Positions 1 through 7,052 of a stretch of DNA of 24,820 bases are shown piece by piece (the stretch's first letter is position 1; every line of letters starts with the position of its first letter). The position numbers were made by a program, and so were the translations under genes. The DNA is taken from positions 1 through 24,820 of the forward strand of contig NZ_CAKQVD010000027.1 in NCBI RefSeq assembly GCF_934277605.1, given 5' to 3'. This DNA comes from an uncultured Anaerotignum sp. GTDB lineage: Bacteria; Bacillota; Clostridia; Lachnospirales; Anaerotignaceae. Below the pieces are notes generated by a model. The model was not told the origin of the DNA. It searched no databases and saw only the letters and a program-made list of their open reading frames with translations.

Positions 1-10
1 TGGCATAATA

Positions 11-73
11 ATAGTCCCCTTATTGTAGTCTCGAAATTTTTGCTATTTCGAGTGTCTACTCTAAGGGGACTAT
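11..73. repeat. Long imperfect inverted repeat at the left edge
   Basis: The arms begin with a perfect 12-bp match (ATAGTCCCCTTA at 11-22 against its complement ending at 73) and continue imperfectly to a common CTCGAAAT next to a short T-rich loop at 38-44. It lies just past the 3' end of the minus-strand HTH gene. It could be that gene's terminator, an attenuator for a gene outside the window, or part of the mobile element's control region. No long T-run follows the hairpin on the minus strand, so a plain intrinsic terminator is not well supported. Confidence 0.6.
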
Positions 74-94
74 ATCAATCAAAACCCACCGCGT

Positions 95-460
95 TTATTT
101 TTTCTCTTGTTTTTCTCTGGTGTCCAGCATTTTATCAATCAGGGCAAGTAAAAGTTCCTGATGCCGCTGACTGCATTGCAGGATGAAACGCTGGATACGG
201 TCAATGGTTTCACTTCCTCGCTCCATCTGTGGAGCAAGAATTTCATCAAATGAAGCACCAATGGCATTAACCAAACGAATCAGAACATCCAGACTCGGCT
301 TCCGTTTGTCATTCTCGATAGCTGCCAGAAAACGAGAACTGATTTCAGCTCGATCTGCTATCTGTTCACGCGTATAATCTATTTTTCCTCGTTGTCGGTC
401 GCCGCCCCGTTTCGATTTGTCCGCAAACGAACCCACGAATCGAAACGGAGGAACGACCAT
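95..460 (-). CDS. HTH (Xre/Cro-like) regulator of the mobile element, start uncertain
   Basis: The protein carries an Xre-type helix-turn-helix: TREQIADRAEISSRFLAAIE followed by a PSLDVLIRLVNAIGASFDEIL tail, typical of Cro/CI-family repressors. It is divergent from a sigma-like gene, the arrangement of the orf9 repressor and orf7 sigma pair in Tn916-family elements, so it is probably an element repressor. The start is unclear. The ATG at 460 has no ribosome site and overlaps the sigma gene's ATG in the opposite orientation. The frame stays open to a TTG at 472. The residues before the HTH are basic and unlike a normal Xre N-terminus. A codon ATA sits behind GAGGAAAA just before the HTH (about 378-380), where an ATG would be expected, so the start may have been lost by mutation or deletion. 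Confidence 0.65.
   Translation of the reverse strand: MVVPPFRFVGSFADKSKRGGDRQRGKIDYTREQIADRAEISSRFLAAIENDKRKPSLDVLIRLVNAIGASFDEILAPQMERGSETIDRIQRFILQCSQRHQELLLALIDKMLDTREKQEKK
407..448. promoter_or_regulatory. Palindrome between the divergent regulator and the sigma-like gene
   Basis: Two perfect 11-bp arms, CCGTTTCGATT at 407-417 and its complement at 438-448, are separated by 20 bp. The right arm runs into the GGAGG ribosome site (447-451) of the sigma-like gene. It could be the operator of the divergent HTH repressor or an RNA hairpin that hides the ribosome site. The position makes either plausible; no proof is available from sequence. Confidence 0.5.
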
Positions 461-911
461 GAGTAAGGACAAAAAACAGCGTTATCTTTACATAGACGGG
501 CAAGCAGTGCCGGTGACCGAGGGGGTCTGCCGCGCCTACTGGCATTACACCGCCAAGGAGGGCTATTTCACCCGCCAGCTGAAAACCGAACGATTTTCAG
601 CAGATCAGGACACCCAGACCGCAACCTTCACTCCCAGCAGGGAGGATTCCTATGAGCGACTTTTGGAACAGGACAGGCAGTTTGCCTGTGAGAGCAAGCC
701 GGTGGAGGAACAGGCGGTTTCTTCTCTCTGGATGGAGGAACTGTTCAGCACCTTGAGTAAGGAAGAACAGCAGATCATCTACCGGCTGTACTTCCTGGAG
801 AAGTCAGAGCGCGAGGTCTGCGCTGCCATGAATTTGGTGCTGTCCACCTTCCGGCGGAGGAAACGGGCACTTTTGGAAAAGCTGAGAAAAAATTTAGAAG
901 AAAATTTCTAA
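459..911 (+). CDS. Sigma-70-like region 4 protein of a Tn916/Tn1549-type element
   Basis: This 150-residue protein ends in a sigma region 4-type HTH (LSKEEQQIIYRLYFLEKSER, then an AMNLVLSTFRRRKRALLEKL recognition part). Its N-terminal half begins MSKDKKQRYLYIDGQAVPV, the form seen in sigma-factor-like proteins of Tn1549 and related conjugative elements and comparable to Tn916 Orf7. Its likely role is transcription or transcriptional control of element genes. The ATG at 459 is chosen because GGAGG lies 7 bp upstream; the frame is open upstream to 417 but that start has no ribosome site. The gene looks intact, unlike the transfer genes downstream. Confidence 0.75.
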   Translation: MSKDKKQRYLYIDGQAVPVTEGVCRAYWHYTAKEGYFTRQLKTERFSADQDTQTATFTPSREDSYERLLEQDRQFACESKPVEEQAVSSLWMEELFSTLSKEEQQIIYRLYFLEKSEREVCAAMNLVLSTFRRRKRALLEKLRKNLEENF

Positions 912-1140
912 AAAGTGCTTCAAAAGCGGGTCAAAATCGCCTTCCCATTACTTAAGTAGGTGAGGGGACTTGTCCCCGCCTGTACTTTGAAAAACAGTGG
1001 GAAGTTACCCGCTCATAACCAGTATGTAAGTCACGAAATCCATTGCGCACTGCGAAAACGGTGAGCGTTCCAGGCAAGGGCGCGACGACTGCCTGCAAGC
1101 GGAGCCGGAACAAAGGAGGTGAGGTTCTCCCCGGCTCCGC
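912..1140 (+). other. Structured non-coding stretch downstream of the sigma-like gene
   Basis: No convincing gene is present. Two strong hairpins are visible: GGGGAC-TT-GTCCCC at 964-977, and a 10-bp perfect stem GCGGAGCCGG (1099-1108) paired with 1131-1140. The 22-nt loop of the second contains AAAGGAGGTGA, a near-perfect Shine-Dalgarno sequence. Such a loop could control translation of a short downstream frame, or be part of an element control RNA. Confidence 0.45.
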
Positions 1141-1458
1141 TTGTCAGAAGATCACATCAAAGGCACGAGCATAACCCGATGGGCCTGTACCCCGGCGCTG
1201 GCTGCGCCGGGAACCGCCATGACCCGCGATGGAGGACGACCGCACTTCCCGTACCGCAGGGTGAAAGGGGGCAGCCTGCGCCAGTCTTGCCAATCACAGT
1301 ACATTGGGGCAGATCCGACCGGCAGAGGCTACCCGCCTTCTTTTTTTCTTGCGGGATGCAAGACCTGCCGCCACAGGCGTAACTGCTTGTGGCGCATGGT
1401 GTTTCATCCGGTGTGGAGCAAATACAGCCGCACCAGCGGCAGAAAGGAAACTCTATGA
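1141..1458 (+). CDS. Possible small basic cysteine-containing protein of the element
   Basis: An open frame of 105 residues starts with TTG 24 bp after the AAAGGAGGTGA in the preceding hairpin loop and ends in an ATGA overlap with the start of the ParM-like gene (stop 1456-1458, ParM ATG 1455-1457). The C-terminal part has clustered cysteines (AGCKTCRHRRNC). I cannot assign a family or function. Against it are the TTG start, the long gap to the ribosome site, the high arginine/proline content that GC-rich non-coding DNA can give, and overlapping frames of similar length. The stop-start overlap is the main support. Confidence 0.3.
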   Translation: MSEDHIKGTSITRWACTPALAAPGTAMTRDGGRPHFPYRRVKGGSLRQSCQSQYIGADPTGRGYPPSFFLAGCKTCRHRRNCLWRMVFHPVWSKYSRTSGRKETL

Positions 1459-2059
1459 ATTTTATGAACAACTACAACACCAATCCCATCATCATCGGCA
1501 TCGACCACGGCTATGGCAACATCAAGACTGCCCACTGCTGCTTTAAGACGGGCGTTGCCGCTTACGACAAAGAGCCGACCTTCAAGAGCAACCTGCTTGT
1601 CTATGAGGGCAGATATTATCACATCGGAGAAGAACACAAGGAATTTATCTCCGACAAAATGACCGACAGCGACTACTATATTCTCACGCTTGCCGCCGTT
1701 GCACATGAGCTGAATATCCGCAGGTTGACCTCTGCTTGTGTCCACCTTGCGGCAGGGCTTCCGCTGACTTGGGTAAGTGAACAGAAGGACAGCTTTAAGG
1801 CGTATCAGTGAACGCTATCTGACCGCCATCCGTGATACCGCAAGAATATGCGGAGGGCATCTTCCGCAGACTGCGTGAGCATGAATACGATCCCGAACTG
1901 ATGCATCTGTATGTGGTAGGCGGCGGGAGCTGTATCCTCAAAAACTTCGGCTGCTATGACAAAGACCGTGTTGTCATCAACGATGATATTTGCGCTACCG
2001 CAAAGGGATATGAGCTGCTTGCTGGGCAGAAGCAGAGCAGAAAAGGCGGCATCGTATGA
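1455..2059 (+). pseudogene. parM: ParM/StbA-like actin ATPase, internally deleted and frameshifted
   Basis: The N-terminal fragment (1455-1811, 118 residues) has the actin-type phosphate loop IIGIDHGYGNIKTAH and the motif LAAGLPLTW of plasmid-segregation actins carried by gut Clostridia mobile elements. It then hits a stop at the codon after FKAYQ. The next bases, in another frame, read RYLTAIRDT, and after a 1-bp slip at about 1842 the C-terminal part continues with EYAEGIFRRL, VVGGGS (adenosine-binding motif) and DDICATAKGYELLAG. The family is about 300 residues; roughly one third, the middle of the ATPase, is gone. GAAAGGAAA at 1440-1449 is the ribosome site. The gene is dead as an ATPase, so the element has lost segregation function. 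Confidence 0.85.
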
Positions 2060-2412
2060 AGCAGATCTACACGACCACACTACGCTTAAACCTTTCGGAT
2101 GAAGATGACCGCTGAGCCTATGAGCATTTACAGCGGATGAACAAAAAGCAGTGTCGCTCGTACAGCAAGGCGATTGTTACCGCCATCAATGACCACTTTG
2201 AACGGCAGGCTCGGCTTGCTTCCGATCCCTATTTGGAAACACGTGAAAAAGAGGATGCTTTTCTCAGACGGGTGACGGAAGCCATTGAACAGAGCTTGCG
2301 GTTTGCACCTGTCGGTATGCTGAGCTTCACGCCGCCTGCCACCGTTGAAGCTCCGTCTGCCGAGGATGACGAGAACATTTCGGCGGCGTTGGACTTCGCT
2401 GACAGCTTCTGA
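2056..2412 (+). pseudogene. ParR-like partner of ParM with an in-frame stop
   Basis: The frame starts with ATG at 2056, overlapping the parM stop as ATGA, and reads MKQIYTTTLRLNLSDEDDR before a TGA at 2113-2115, where related proteins have another residue, probably Arg (CGA to TGA). After the stop the same frame continues uninterrupted with AYEHLQRMNKKQ, SYSKAIVTAINDHF, YLETREKEDAFLRRVTEAIEQ and an acidic end ISAALDFADSF. This fits the small DNA-binding protein coded after ParM in Tn1549-like elements. Without read-through the product is a 19-residue peptide. Re-initiation at ATG 2137 could give a 91-residue C-terminal piece, but no good ribosome site precedes it. Confidence 0.75.
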
Positions 2413-2421
2413 TATTACTAT

Positions 2422-2466
2422 CGCCCTCGTTTGGCATTACTGCGATACCAAACGGGGGCGTTTTTG
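2422..2466 (+). terminator. Intrinsic terminator after the parM-parR pair
   Basis: CGCCCTCGTTTGG at 2422-2434 pairs with CCAAACGGGGGCG at 2448-2460 (one mismatch), followed by TTTTTG. It ends the sigma/ParM/ParR unit. Confidence 0.75.
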
Positions 2467-2651
2467 CTACCACAACGATTTTCGGAAAAAGCGTGATACC
2501 AAACAGATGGATATTTGGTATTATGCTGTTCACGACACCCTTTTCTTTTTTGCAAAAAGAAACAAAAACAAGGATACGCTGTTTCAACGTATCCCACAAA
2601 GCGAAAAAGGGCCCCGTTGCAGGGCGTCCCTTGAGAGGACGGTGAAAACAA
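2467..2651. other. Inverted-repeat-rich stretch before the relaxase, possible oriT
   Basis: The stretch holds three dyads just before a MobA/MobL relaxase gene, where oriT often lies: TTTCTTTTT...AAAAAGAAA (about 2552-2572), GGATACG (2572-2578) with CGTATCC (2588-2594), and a GC-rich block with AAGGG...CCCTT at about 2607-2632. No nick-site consensus is recognised with certainty. The call rests on position and structure only. Confidence 0.3.
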
Positions 2652-3465
2652 ATGGCAATCTATCATCTGGAAGCAAAAGTAGTCAGCCGTGGCACAGGAA
2701 GAAGCACTGTTGCAGCTTCCGCTTATCCGAGTTGTTCTAAAATCCTCAATGATTATGATGGGGTGCTGCATGACTACACCCGCAAGAAAGGACTGGTCTG
2801 GCAGGAAGTATTCCTACCAGAGTTCGCCCCGTCAGAATGGAAAGAACGGGGCGTGCTTTGGAACGCCGTAGAAGAAAATGAAAAAACAAAAGACAGCCGC
2901 CTTGCCCGTGAATTTGTGGTTGCTTTACCGATTGAGCTAAGCAAAATACAGTGGGAAAAGCTGCTGTCCATGTGTTCCGGCACCGGGAGCTGGCGGCTAA
3001 GATAGTGGCACTGACAGAGGATTTGGAGGAACTGCGTTCGGAGAAAAATCTGCTTCTGGCGTCGCTGGCATATTCCGAGGAAGATGCTACCGATAAATTT
3101 CCTAAAGACATTGCAGCCATGGAGCAGAATCTGAAACGGTTAGAAAAACAGGAACAGAAATATTCCGCTGAGTTGGACGCTGCCTTGAACGAGTATGCAG
3201 GGCTTCGGGAGCAGGCCCAGGGCTTCGACCCAGTGCAGATGTATGAAGCAAGGCAGGCAATCTGCCCCACTAAGGAGCAGGAAGCGGAGAACTGCGTGCA
3301 GGAGATTTACGGTGAGAAGTACAACCCGCTTCTAATGTTTGACAGCAAAAAGGCGGTTTCCCGCATGCTGAATGAGGATATAGGGCTGTACGGAGATTGG
3401 TGCGGCAGGCGCAGAAGGAGCAGCAGATTCCTAATAACAAAAAGGACAAAGGTCAGGAACGGTAA
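2652..3465 (+). pseudogene. MobA/MobL-family relaxase, catalytic middle deleted
   Basis: The N-terminus (MAIYHLEAKVVSRGTGRS, NDYDGVLHDYTRKKGLVW, SRLAREFVVALPIEL) is that of MobA/MobL (MobQ-type) relaxases. After about 105 residues the sequence jumps into another frame that reads HRELAAKIVALTEDLEELR and a long coiled-coil C-terminal tail (to about 3380). The region carrying the metal-binding histidines (the HNPHAH type) and the middle of the protein is absent. A further frameshift near 3385-3390 moves the tail to the frame ending QIPNNKKDKGQER with stop TAA at 3463-3465. The intact family is about 450-600 residues. It cannot nick DNA, so the element cannot mobilise itself. Confidence 0.85.
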
Positions 3466-3479
3466 TGCCGTTCCTGACC
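3451..3479 (+). terminator. Hairpin overlapping the relaxase stop codon
   Basis: Perfect 12-bp arms GGTCAGGAACGG (3451-3462) and CCGTTCCTGACC (3468-3479) enclose the TAA stop. There is no T-run on either strand, so it may work as an end-of-gene barrier rather than a classic terminator. It also separates the element from the convergent hcp gene. Confidence 0.5.
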
Positions 3480-3517
3480 TAAGATAAGCTAAGAAATTCA
3501 AATGCTGTTGTGGTTTA

Positions 3518-5155
3518 TTACTTTGCGCCGAAAAACAGCTCAAGATCATCTTCTACGGTGCCGATCCCTGCAATGCCGAAATTTTTCACCAGAACCTTCG
3601 CCACATTCGGGCTGAGGAATGCCGGGAGGGTAGGACCGAGATGGATATTCTTTACCCCAAGGTATAGAAGCGCCAGGAGAACAATGACTGCTTTCTGCTC
3701 ATACCATGCGATATTGTAGATGATAGGCAGGTCGTTGATGTCATCAAGGCCAAAAACTTCCTTTAACTTCATGGCAATCACGGCCAGAGAATAGGAGTCG
3801 TTGCACTGTCCGGCATCCAGAACACGGGGAATTCCGTTGATATCGCCCAAAGGCAGCTTGTTGTACTTATATTTTGCACAGCCCGCAGTAAGGATCACTG
3901 TATCCTTAGGCAGTGCTTTGGCAAATTCGGTATAGTAATCTCGGCTCTTTGCCCGTCCGTCACAGCCGGCCATGACCACAAACTTTTTGATTGCACCGCT
4001 TTTTACCGCCTCAACTACCTGATCTGCCAGAGCCAAAACCTGCGCATGGGCAAATCCGCCGATCAGCTCTCCTGTTTCAATTTCAGTAGGTGCAGCGCAT
4101 CTTTTTGCGTGTTCAATGATAACGGAAAAATCCTTCTGCTCCCCGATTTCTCCGGGAATATGGGTACAGCCCGGATATCCGGCTGCGCCGGTGGTGTAGA
4201 GTCTGTCTTTGTAGCTGTCCTTGGGCGGAACGATGCAGTTGGTTGTCATCAGGATGGGACCGTTGAAGGATTCAAATTCCTCCTTCTGCTTCCACCACGC
4301 ATTGCCGTAGTTGCCGATAAAGTTGGGATACTTTTTGAATGCCGGGTAATAGTGGGCAGGGAGCATCTCGGAATGGGTATAAACATCCACGCCGGTTCCC
4401 TGTGTCTGCTCCAGCAGCATTTCCAGATCCCGCAGGTCGTGACCGGAAACCAGAATACCGGGATTTGTCCCAACACCAAGCTTGACCTTCGTGATTTCGG
4501 GATTTCCATAGGCTTCCGTGTTGGCCTTGTCCAGCAGAGCCATACCGGATACACCGTGCTTTCCGGTTTCCATGGTCAGGGCAATCAAATCCTCCGCATT
4601 GAGACTGTCGTCCAGAGTAGCAGCCAACGCCCGCTGAAGGAATGCGTCAACCTCACCATCGTCTTTTAACAGCACATTTGCGTGCTTCGAGTAAGCGGAC
4701 AGTCCCTTCAAACCATAGGTAATCAGCTCACGCAGAGAACGGATATCCTCGTTTTCAGTAGAAAGAACACCGACCGTTCTGGCCTTTTCTTCCCAGTTAC
4801 CGGAACCGCCCCATTTTGCTGCTTCGGGCAGGCTGGAAGAATCTTCGACCTGCGCCAACAGTGCCTCTTTTTCTGTCAGTGTGGCACGGATTCTTGCCTC
4901 AATGCTCTCCTTGTCAAAGTTTGCATTGGTGATGGTAGTGAACAGGTTTAGGGTGATCAAGTGATTGATTTCCGCAGCGACCTGCTTCCCCTCTTGACGC
5001 AGTGCAGTAGTAACAGCCGAAAGCCCTTTTGTGACATAGACCAGCAGATCCTGCATGGCCGCAACATCGGGCTTCTTCCCGCACACGCCTGATATGGTGC
5101 AGCCCTTACACCCGGCAGTTTCCTGACATTGATAGCAAAACATTTTTTGTTCCAT
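3518..5155 (-). CDS. hcp: Hybrid cluster protein (hydroxylamine reductase / NO detoxification)
   Basis: This 545-residue protein is a full-length Hcp. The N-terminal [4Fe-4S] motif is C7-x2-C10-x8-C19-x5-C25 (MFCYQCQETAGCKGC), as in Desulfovibrio-type Hcp. Ligands of the hybrid Fe-S-O cluster are recognisable in order: GILVSGHDLRDLE (His), THSEMLPAHYYP (Glu), NCIVPP (Cys), AGYPGCTHIPGE (Cys), ILTAGCAKYKYNK (Cys), DAGQCNDSYSLA (Cys) and YEQKAV (Glu/Lys). Hcp enzymes reduce hydroxylamine in vitro and nitric oxide in vivo, and act as protein S-nitrosylases in some bacteria. GGAGGT lies 8 bp before ATG 5155. It shares orientation with the 4Fe-4S/cupin operon upstream, but a transposase remnant separates them, so it now needs its own promoter. 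Confidence 0.97.
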   Translation of the reverse strand: MEQKMFCYQCQETAGCKGCTISGVCGKKPDVAAMQDLLVYVTKGLSAVTTALRQEGKQVAAEINHLITLNLFTTITNANFDKESIEARIRATLTEKEALLAQVEDSSSLPEAAKWGGSGNWEEKARTVGVLSTENEDIRSLRELITYGLKGLSAYSKHANVLLKDDGEVDAFLQRALAATLDDSLNAEDLIALTMETGKHGVSGMALLDKANTEAYGNPEITKVKLGVGTNPGILVSGHDLRDLEMLLEQTQGTGVDVYTHSEMLPAHYYPAFKKYPNFIGNYGNAWWKQKEEFESFNGPILMTTNCIVPPKDSYKDRLYTTGAAGYPGCTHIPGEIGEQKDFSVIIEHAKRCAAPTEIETGELIGGFAHAQVLALADQVVEAVKSGAIKKFVVMAGCDGRAKSRDYYTEFAKALPKDTVILTAGCAKYKYNKLPLGDINGIPRVLDAGQCNDSYSLAVIAMKLKEVFGLDDINDLPIIYNIAWYEQKAVIVLLALLYLGVKNIHLGPTLPAFLSPNVAKVLVKNFGIAGIGTVEDDLELFFGAK

Positions 5156-5189
5156 ATTTATTTACCTCCATAATGAAAAATAGTCTCTC

Positions 5190-5228
5190 GGAATCTTTAA
5201 GCCATTAAATATAAGGCTTTCAGATTCC
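5190..5228 (-). promoter_or_regulatory. Dyad in the hcp 5' leader
   Basis: Read on the minus strand, GGAATCTGAAAGCC and GGCTTAAAGATTCC form 14-nt arms with 12 matches around an AT-rich loop, ending about 35 bp before the hcp start. It is either an operator or a leader hairpin. It is unlike the palindrome before the Crp/Fnr gene, so hcp may not answer to that regulator through this site. I found no convincing -35/-10 pair for hcp. Confidence 0.45.
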
Positions 5229-5344
5229 TTTTTTATTAAAATCCCCTACTTTTTTATCAAAAACACTTGACAAATCCACCGAAAAATGCGGCGCTTCGCG
5301 CCCTTATATAAGACATATTTTTTTTCGATTGGAGGCGATTTTAT

Positions 5345-5665
5345 TTGTTACCTGTTAACTGTGGCAGTCATTCCGACTACCAAAACTTTGTAGTCAAAAA
5401 TTTACGTAAATATTATCCTAATCCTGATTCCATAGCCCGCTCTACATGGGACATCATTGACCGTTTTTGGAATCTTGATCTTTCCTACACCAATAAAAAG
5501 CTTAAAAACAGATATTCTGTCTGTGGACCTAAGCCAAGAACGCCTTCCTACATGCACCGCTCCTACCTGCTGTCTCTGGATTTTAAAGTTACTTCCCTCA
5601 CTGAGTGGGCGGCACAACTAAAAATTAACCTCTTTATGCTATTCTCAGTGGTTTTGAATTCGGTG
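5345..5665 (+). pseudogene. Transposase N-terminal fragment (IS1182/IS4-type)
   Basis: The text SDYQNFVVKNLRKYYPNPDS, STWDIIDRFWNLDLSYT, YSVCGPKPRTPSYMHRSYLL and FKVTSLTEWAAQLKIN matches the N-terminus of a transposase common in Clostridia, which I place in the IS1182/IS4-like group. A 1-bp loss near 5630 shifts the frame; the other frame then reads LYAILSGFEFG. Homology ends at about 5665, and the following bases belong to the TIGR04076 gene on the opposite strand. GGAGG at 5331-5335 precedes a TTG at 5345. Only the first quarter or so of the transposase remains, so it is inactive. Confidence 0.75.
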
Positions 5666-5813
5666 CTATATAAGGAAATGCGACATGCATCGCCATGGGG
5701 CATAGATTTCCTCTTTCCGTATCAAAGTCAAAAGTGTCGCCGATTTGATGACCGTAATGGCAACCCATGTGACCTTTTTGCTCAATCAGACTAATTTTTA
5801 TTTTTGGTTTCAT
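5666..5813 (-). pseudogene. TIGR04076-family small protein, 3' end cut off by the transposase remnant
   Basis: From ATG 5813 the minus strand reads MKPKIKISLIEQKGHMGCHY, then GHQIGDTFDF, and MAMHVAFPYI. This agrees with the N-terminal half of TIGR04076 family proteins, small proteins of unknown role often near Fe-S genes. Reading then runs into the transposase fragment at about 5665, so the second half is missing. It lies 29 bp after the cupin stop and was the third gene of the 4Fe-4S/cupin operon. A GTG directly before the ATG is an alternative start. Family assignment is from memory of the conserved pattern, not a search. Confidence 0.6.
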
Positions 5814-5842
5814 CACGAAATCCCTACACTTTCATTTCTTGC

Positions 5843-6181
5843 TTAAAATACAACGACCAAAAGCATCTTGAACGCTTCCTGTCCATATACCGCATGAGGG
5901 TGCCCGGCTGGCATGACGATGGATTCCCCTTCATGCAGCAGATATTCTGTGCCGTCAATGGTGATTTTTCCAACGCCGTCCAGACAGGTGACAAAGGCGT
6001 CGCCACCCGATTCATGGGTGCTGATTTCCTCGCCTTTTGCGAAGGAGAACAGAGTAATACTTACCGCCGGGTTTTGCGCCAGAGTCTTGCTGACAACTTG
6101 CCCCTCCTGATAAGAAATCTGTTCTTTCAGTGTTAATACTTCCGATTTTGAAATATTTTTGATTTTTATGCTCACAATCAT
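5843..6181 (-). CDS. Small cupin-domain protein
   Basis: This 112-residue single-domain cupin shows the two conserved stretches of the fold: FAKGEEISTHESGGDAFVTC (cupin motif 1 region with His and Glu) and LHEGESIVMPAGHPHAVYG (motif 2 with PAGHPHA). Such proteins bind a metal through these His/Glu residues. Homologous short cupins are common near redox-stress genes, but the substrate is unknown. GGGAGG lies only 2 bp before ATG 6181, so the GTG two codons on (6175) may be the real start. It follows the 4Fe-4S gene by 66 bp in the same direction and is probably cotranscribed with it. Confidence 0.85.
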   Translation of the reverse strand: MIVSIKIKNISKSEVLTLKEQISYQEGQVVSKTLAQNPAVSITLFSFAKGEEISTHESGGDAFVTCLDGVGKITIDGTEYLLHEGESIVMPAGHPHAVYGQEAFKMLLVVVF

Positions 6182-6247
6182 CGCCTCCCATCACATCGTT
6201 GTAGTTTCATGCTTGTTTCGATTTATTCTCTGAATCCAAGTCCACAA

Positions 6248-6961
6248 TTATTCCAGAATCTTTCCATCAATCGAGATAGTGACCACCTGCCAGGGGATGA
6301 ATTTCCCGCTGGACTGCAAAGCTTTTTTCGCCGCCATCTCAAGCCCTCCGCAGCAGGGAACCTCCATCCGCACAATGGTCACACTCTGGATATTGTTGTT
6401 TTGGATAATCTGCGTCAGCTTTTCGCTGTAATCCACGCTGTCCAGCTTGGGACAGCCAATGATTGTAATTTTCCCACATATAAATTCATCATGCATTCTG
6501 GCGTAGGCATATGCACTGCAATCAGCCGCAATCAACAGCTTTGCCCCGTCAAAATACGGAGCATTGACCGGAACCAGCTTGATCTGGCAGGGCCATTGTC
6601 CCAACTGTGATTCAGCCGACACCGGATTAGAATGTGCAGATTCCTGTGAACGCTGGATACGCTGCATCTGGCTGCCGGGACATCCCGCATGGGGAGCGGC
6701 GGAGGTGTGACTTTGTTCCTGCTTTTTCCGAATATTTTCCTGTACGGCCTTTTCATCATAAGCTGCAGCTTCCCGTTCTACAAAGGAAATTGCACCGGTG
6801 GGGCAGGTTGGCAGGCAATCACCCAAGCCGTCACAATAATCATCCCGCAAAAGTTTCGCCTTTCCATTTACCATGCCGATTGCCCCTTCGTGACACGCTT
6901 CGGCACAAGCACCACAGCCATTACATTTTTCTTCATCTATCTGAATGATTTTCCGAATCAT
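6248..6961 (-). CDS. 4Fe-4S ferredoxin-domain protein of the Hcp neighbourhood
   Basis: The 237-residue protein opens with a bacterial ferredoxin domain: C13-x2-C16-x2-C19-x3-C23 (KCNGCGACAEAC), then C43-x5-C49-x3-C53-P (YCDGLGDCLPTCP), where one of the usual four cysteines of the second motif is replaced by a longer spacing. A variable Ser/Gln-rich linker (about 70-115) leads to a C-terminal domain with three more Cys sites: AADCSAYAYA, IIGCPKLD and EVPCCGG. Proteins of this layout are common beside hcp in anaerobes and are presumed electron carriers or Fe-S donors for it; that role is inference. AAGGGAAGGA lies 6 bp before ATG 6961. First gene of the operon 4Fe-4S, cupin, TIGR04076. Confidence 0.88.
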   Translation of the reverse strand: MIRKIIQIDEEKCNGCGACAEACHEGAIGMVNGKAKLLRDDYCDGLGDCLPTCPTGAISFVEREAAAYDEKAVQENIRKKQEQSHTSAAPHAGCPGSQMQRIQRSQESAHSNPVSAESQLGQWPCQIKLVPVNAPYFDGAKLLIAADCSAYAYARMHDEFICGKITIIGCPKLDSVDYSEKLTQIIQNNNIQSVTIVRMEVPCCGGLEMAAKKALQSSGKFIPWQVVTISIDGKILE

Positions 6962-6979
6962 TTTGATCCTTCCCTTCTC

Positions 6980-7040
6980 TTGAATTTTTGATTGTATTAT
7001 AATATAATCAAACAGGAAAGTCTGTTGTTACAACAACAGA
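6980..7040. promoter_or_regulatory. Divergent promoters with a Crp/Fnr-type palindrome
   Basis: On the plus strand TTGAAT (6980-6985), 17 bp, TATAAT (7003-7008) drives the regulator. On the minus strand TATAAT (7001-6996) has no good -35. A palindrome TCTGTTGTT-AC-AACAACAGA lies at 7021-7040. Its centre, 7030.5, is 41.5 bp upstream of the expected minus-strand start (about 6989), the standard class II activator place, and within +6 to +26 of the regulator's own transcript, where it would repress. The two -10 boxes sit in a nearly perfect 24-bp AT-rich palindrome (6988-7011). Confidence 0.7.
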
Positions 7041-7052
7041 AAGGAGAGAAAT

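Noticed and set aside
5267..5311. TTGACA with TATATAA downstream as a plus-strand promoter for the transposase
   Set aside because: The spacing is 32 bp and no acceptable -10 lies 16-18 bp after the TTGACA.
6988..7011. The 24-bp AT-rich palindrome as an Fnr box
   Set aside because: The half-sites (TTGAT and ATCAA) are too far apart for a normal Fnr/Crp site, and its symmetry is largely explained by two back-to-back -10 boxes.
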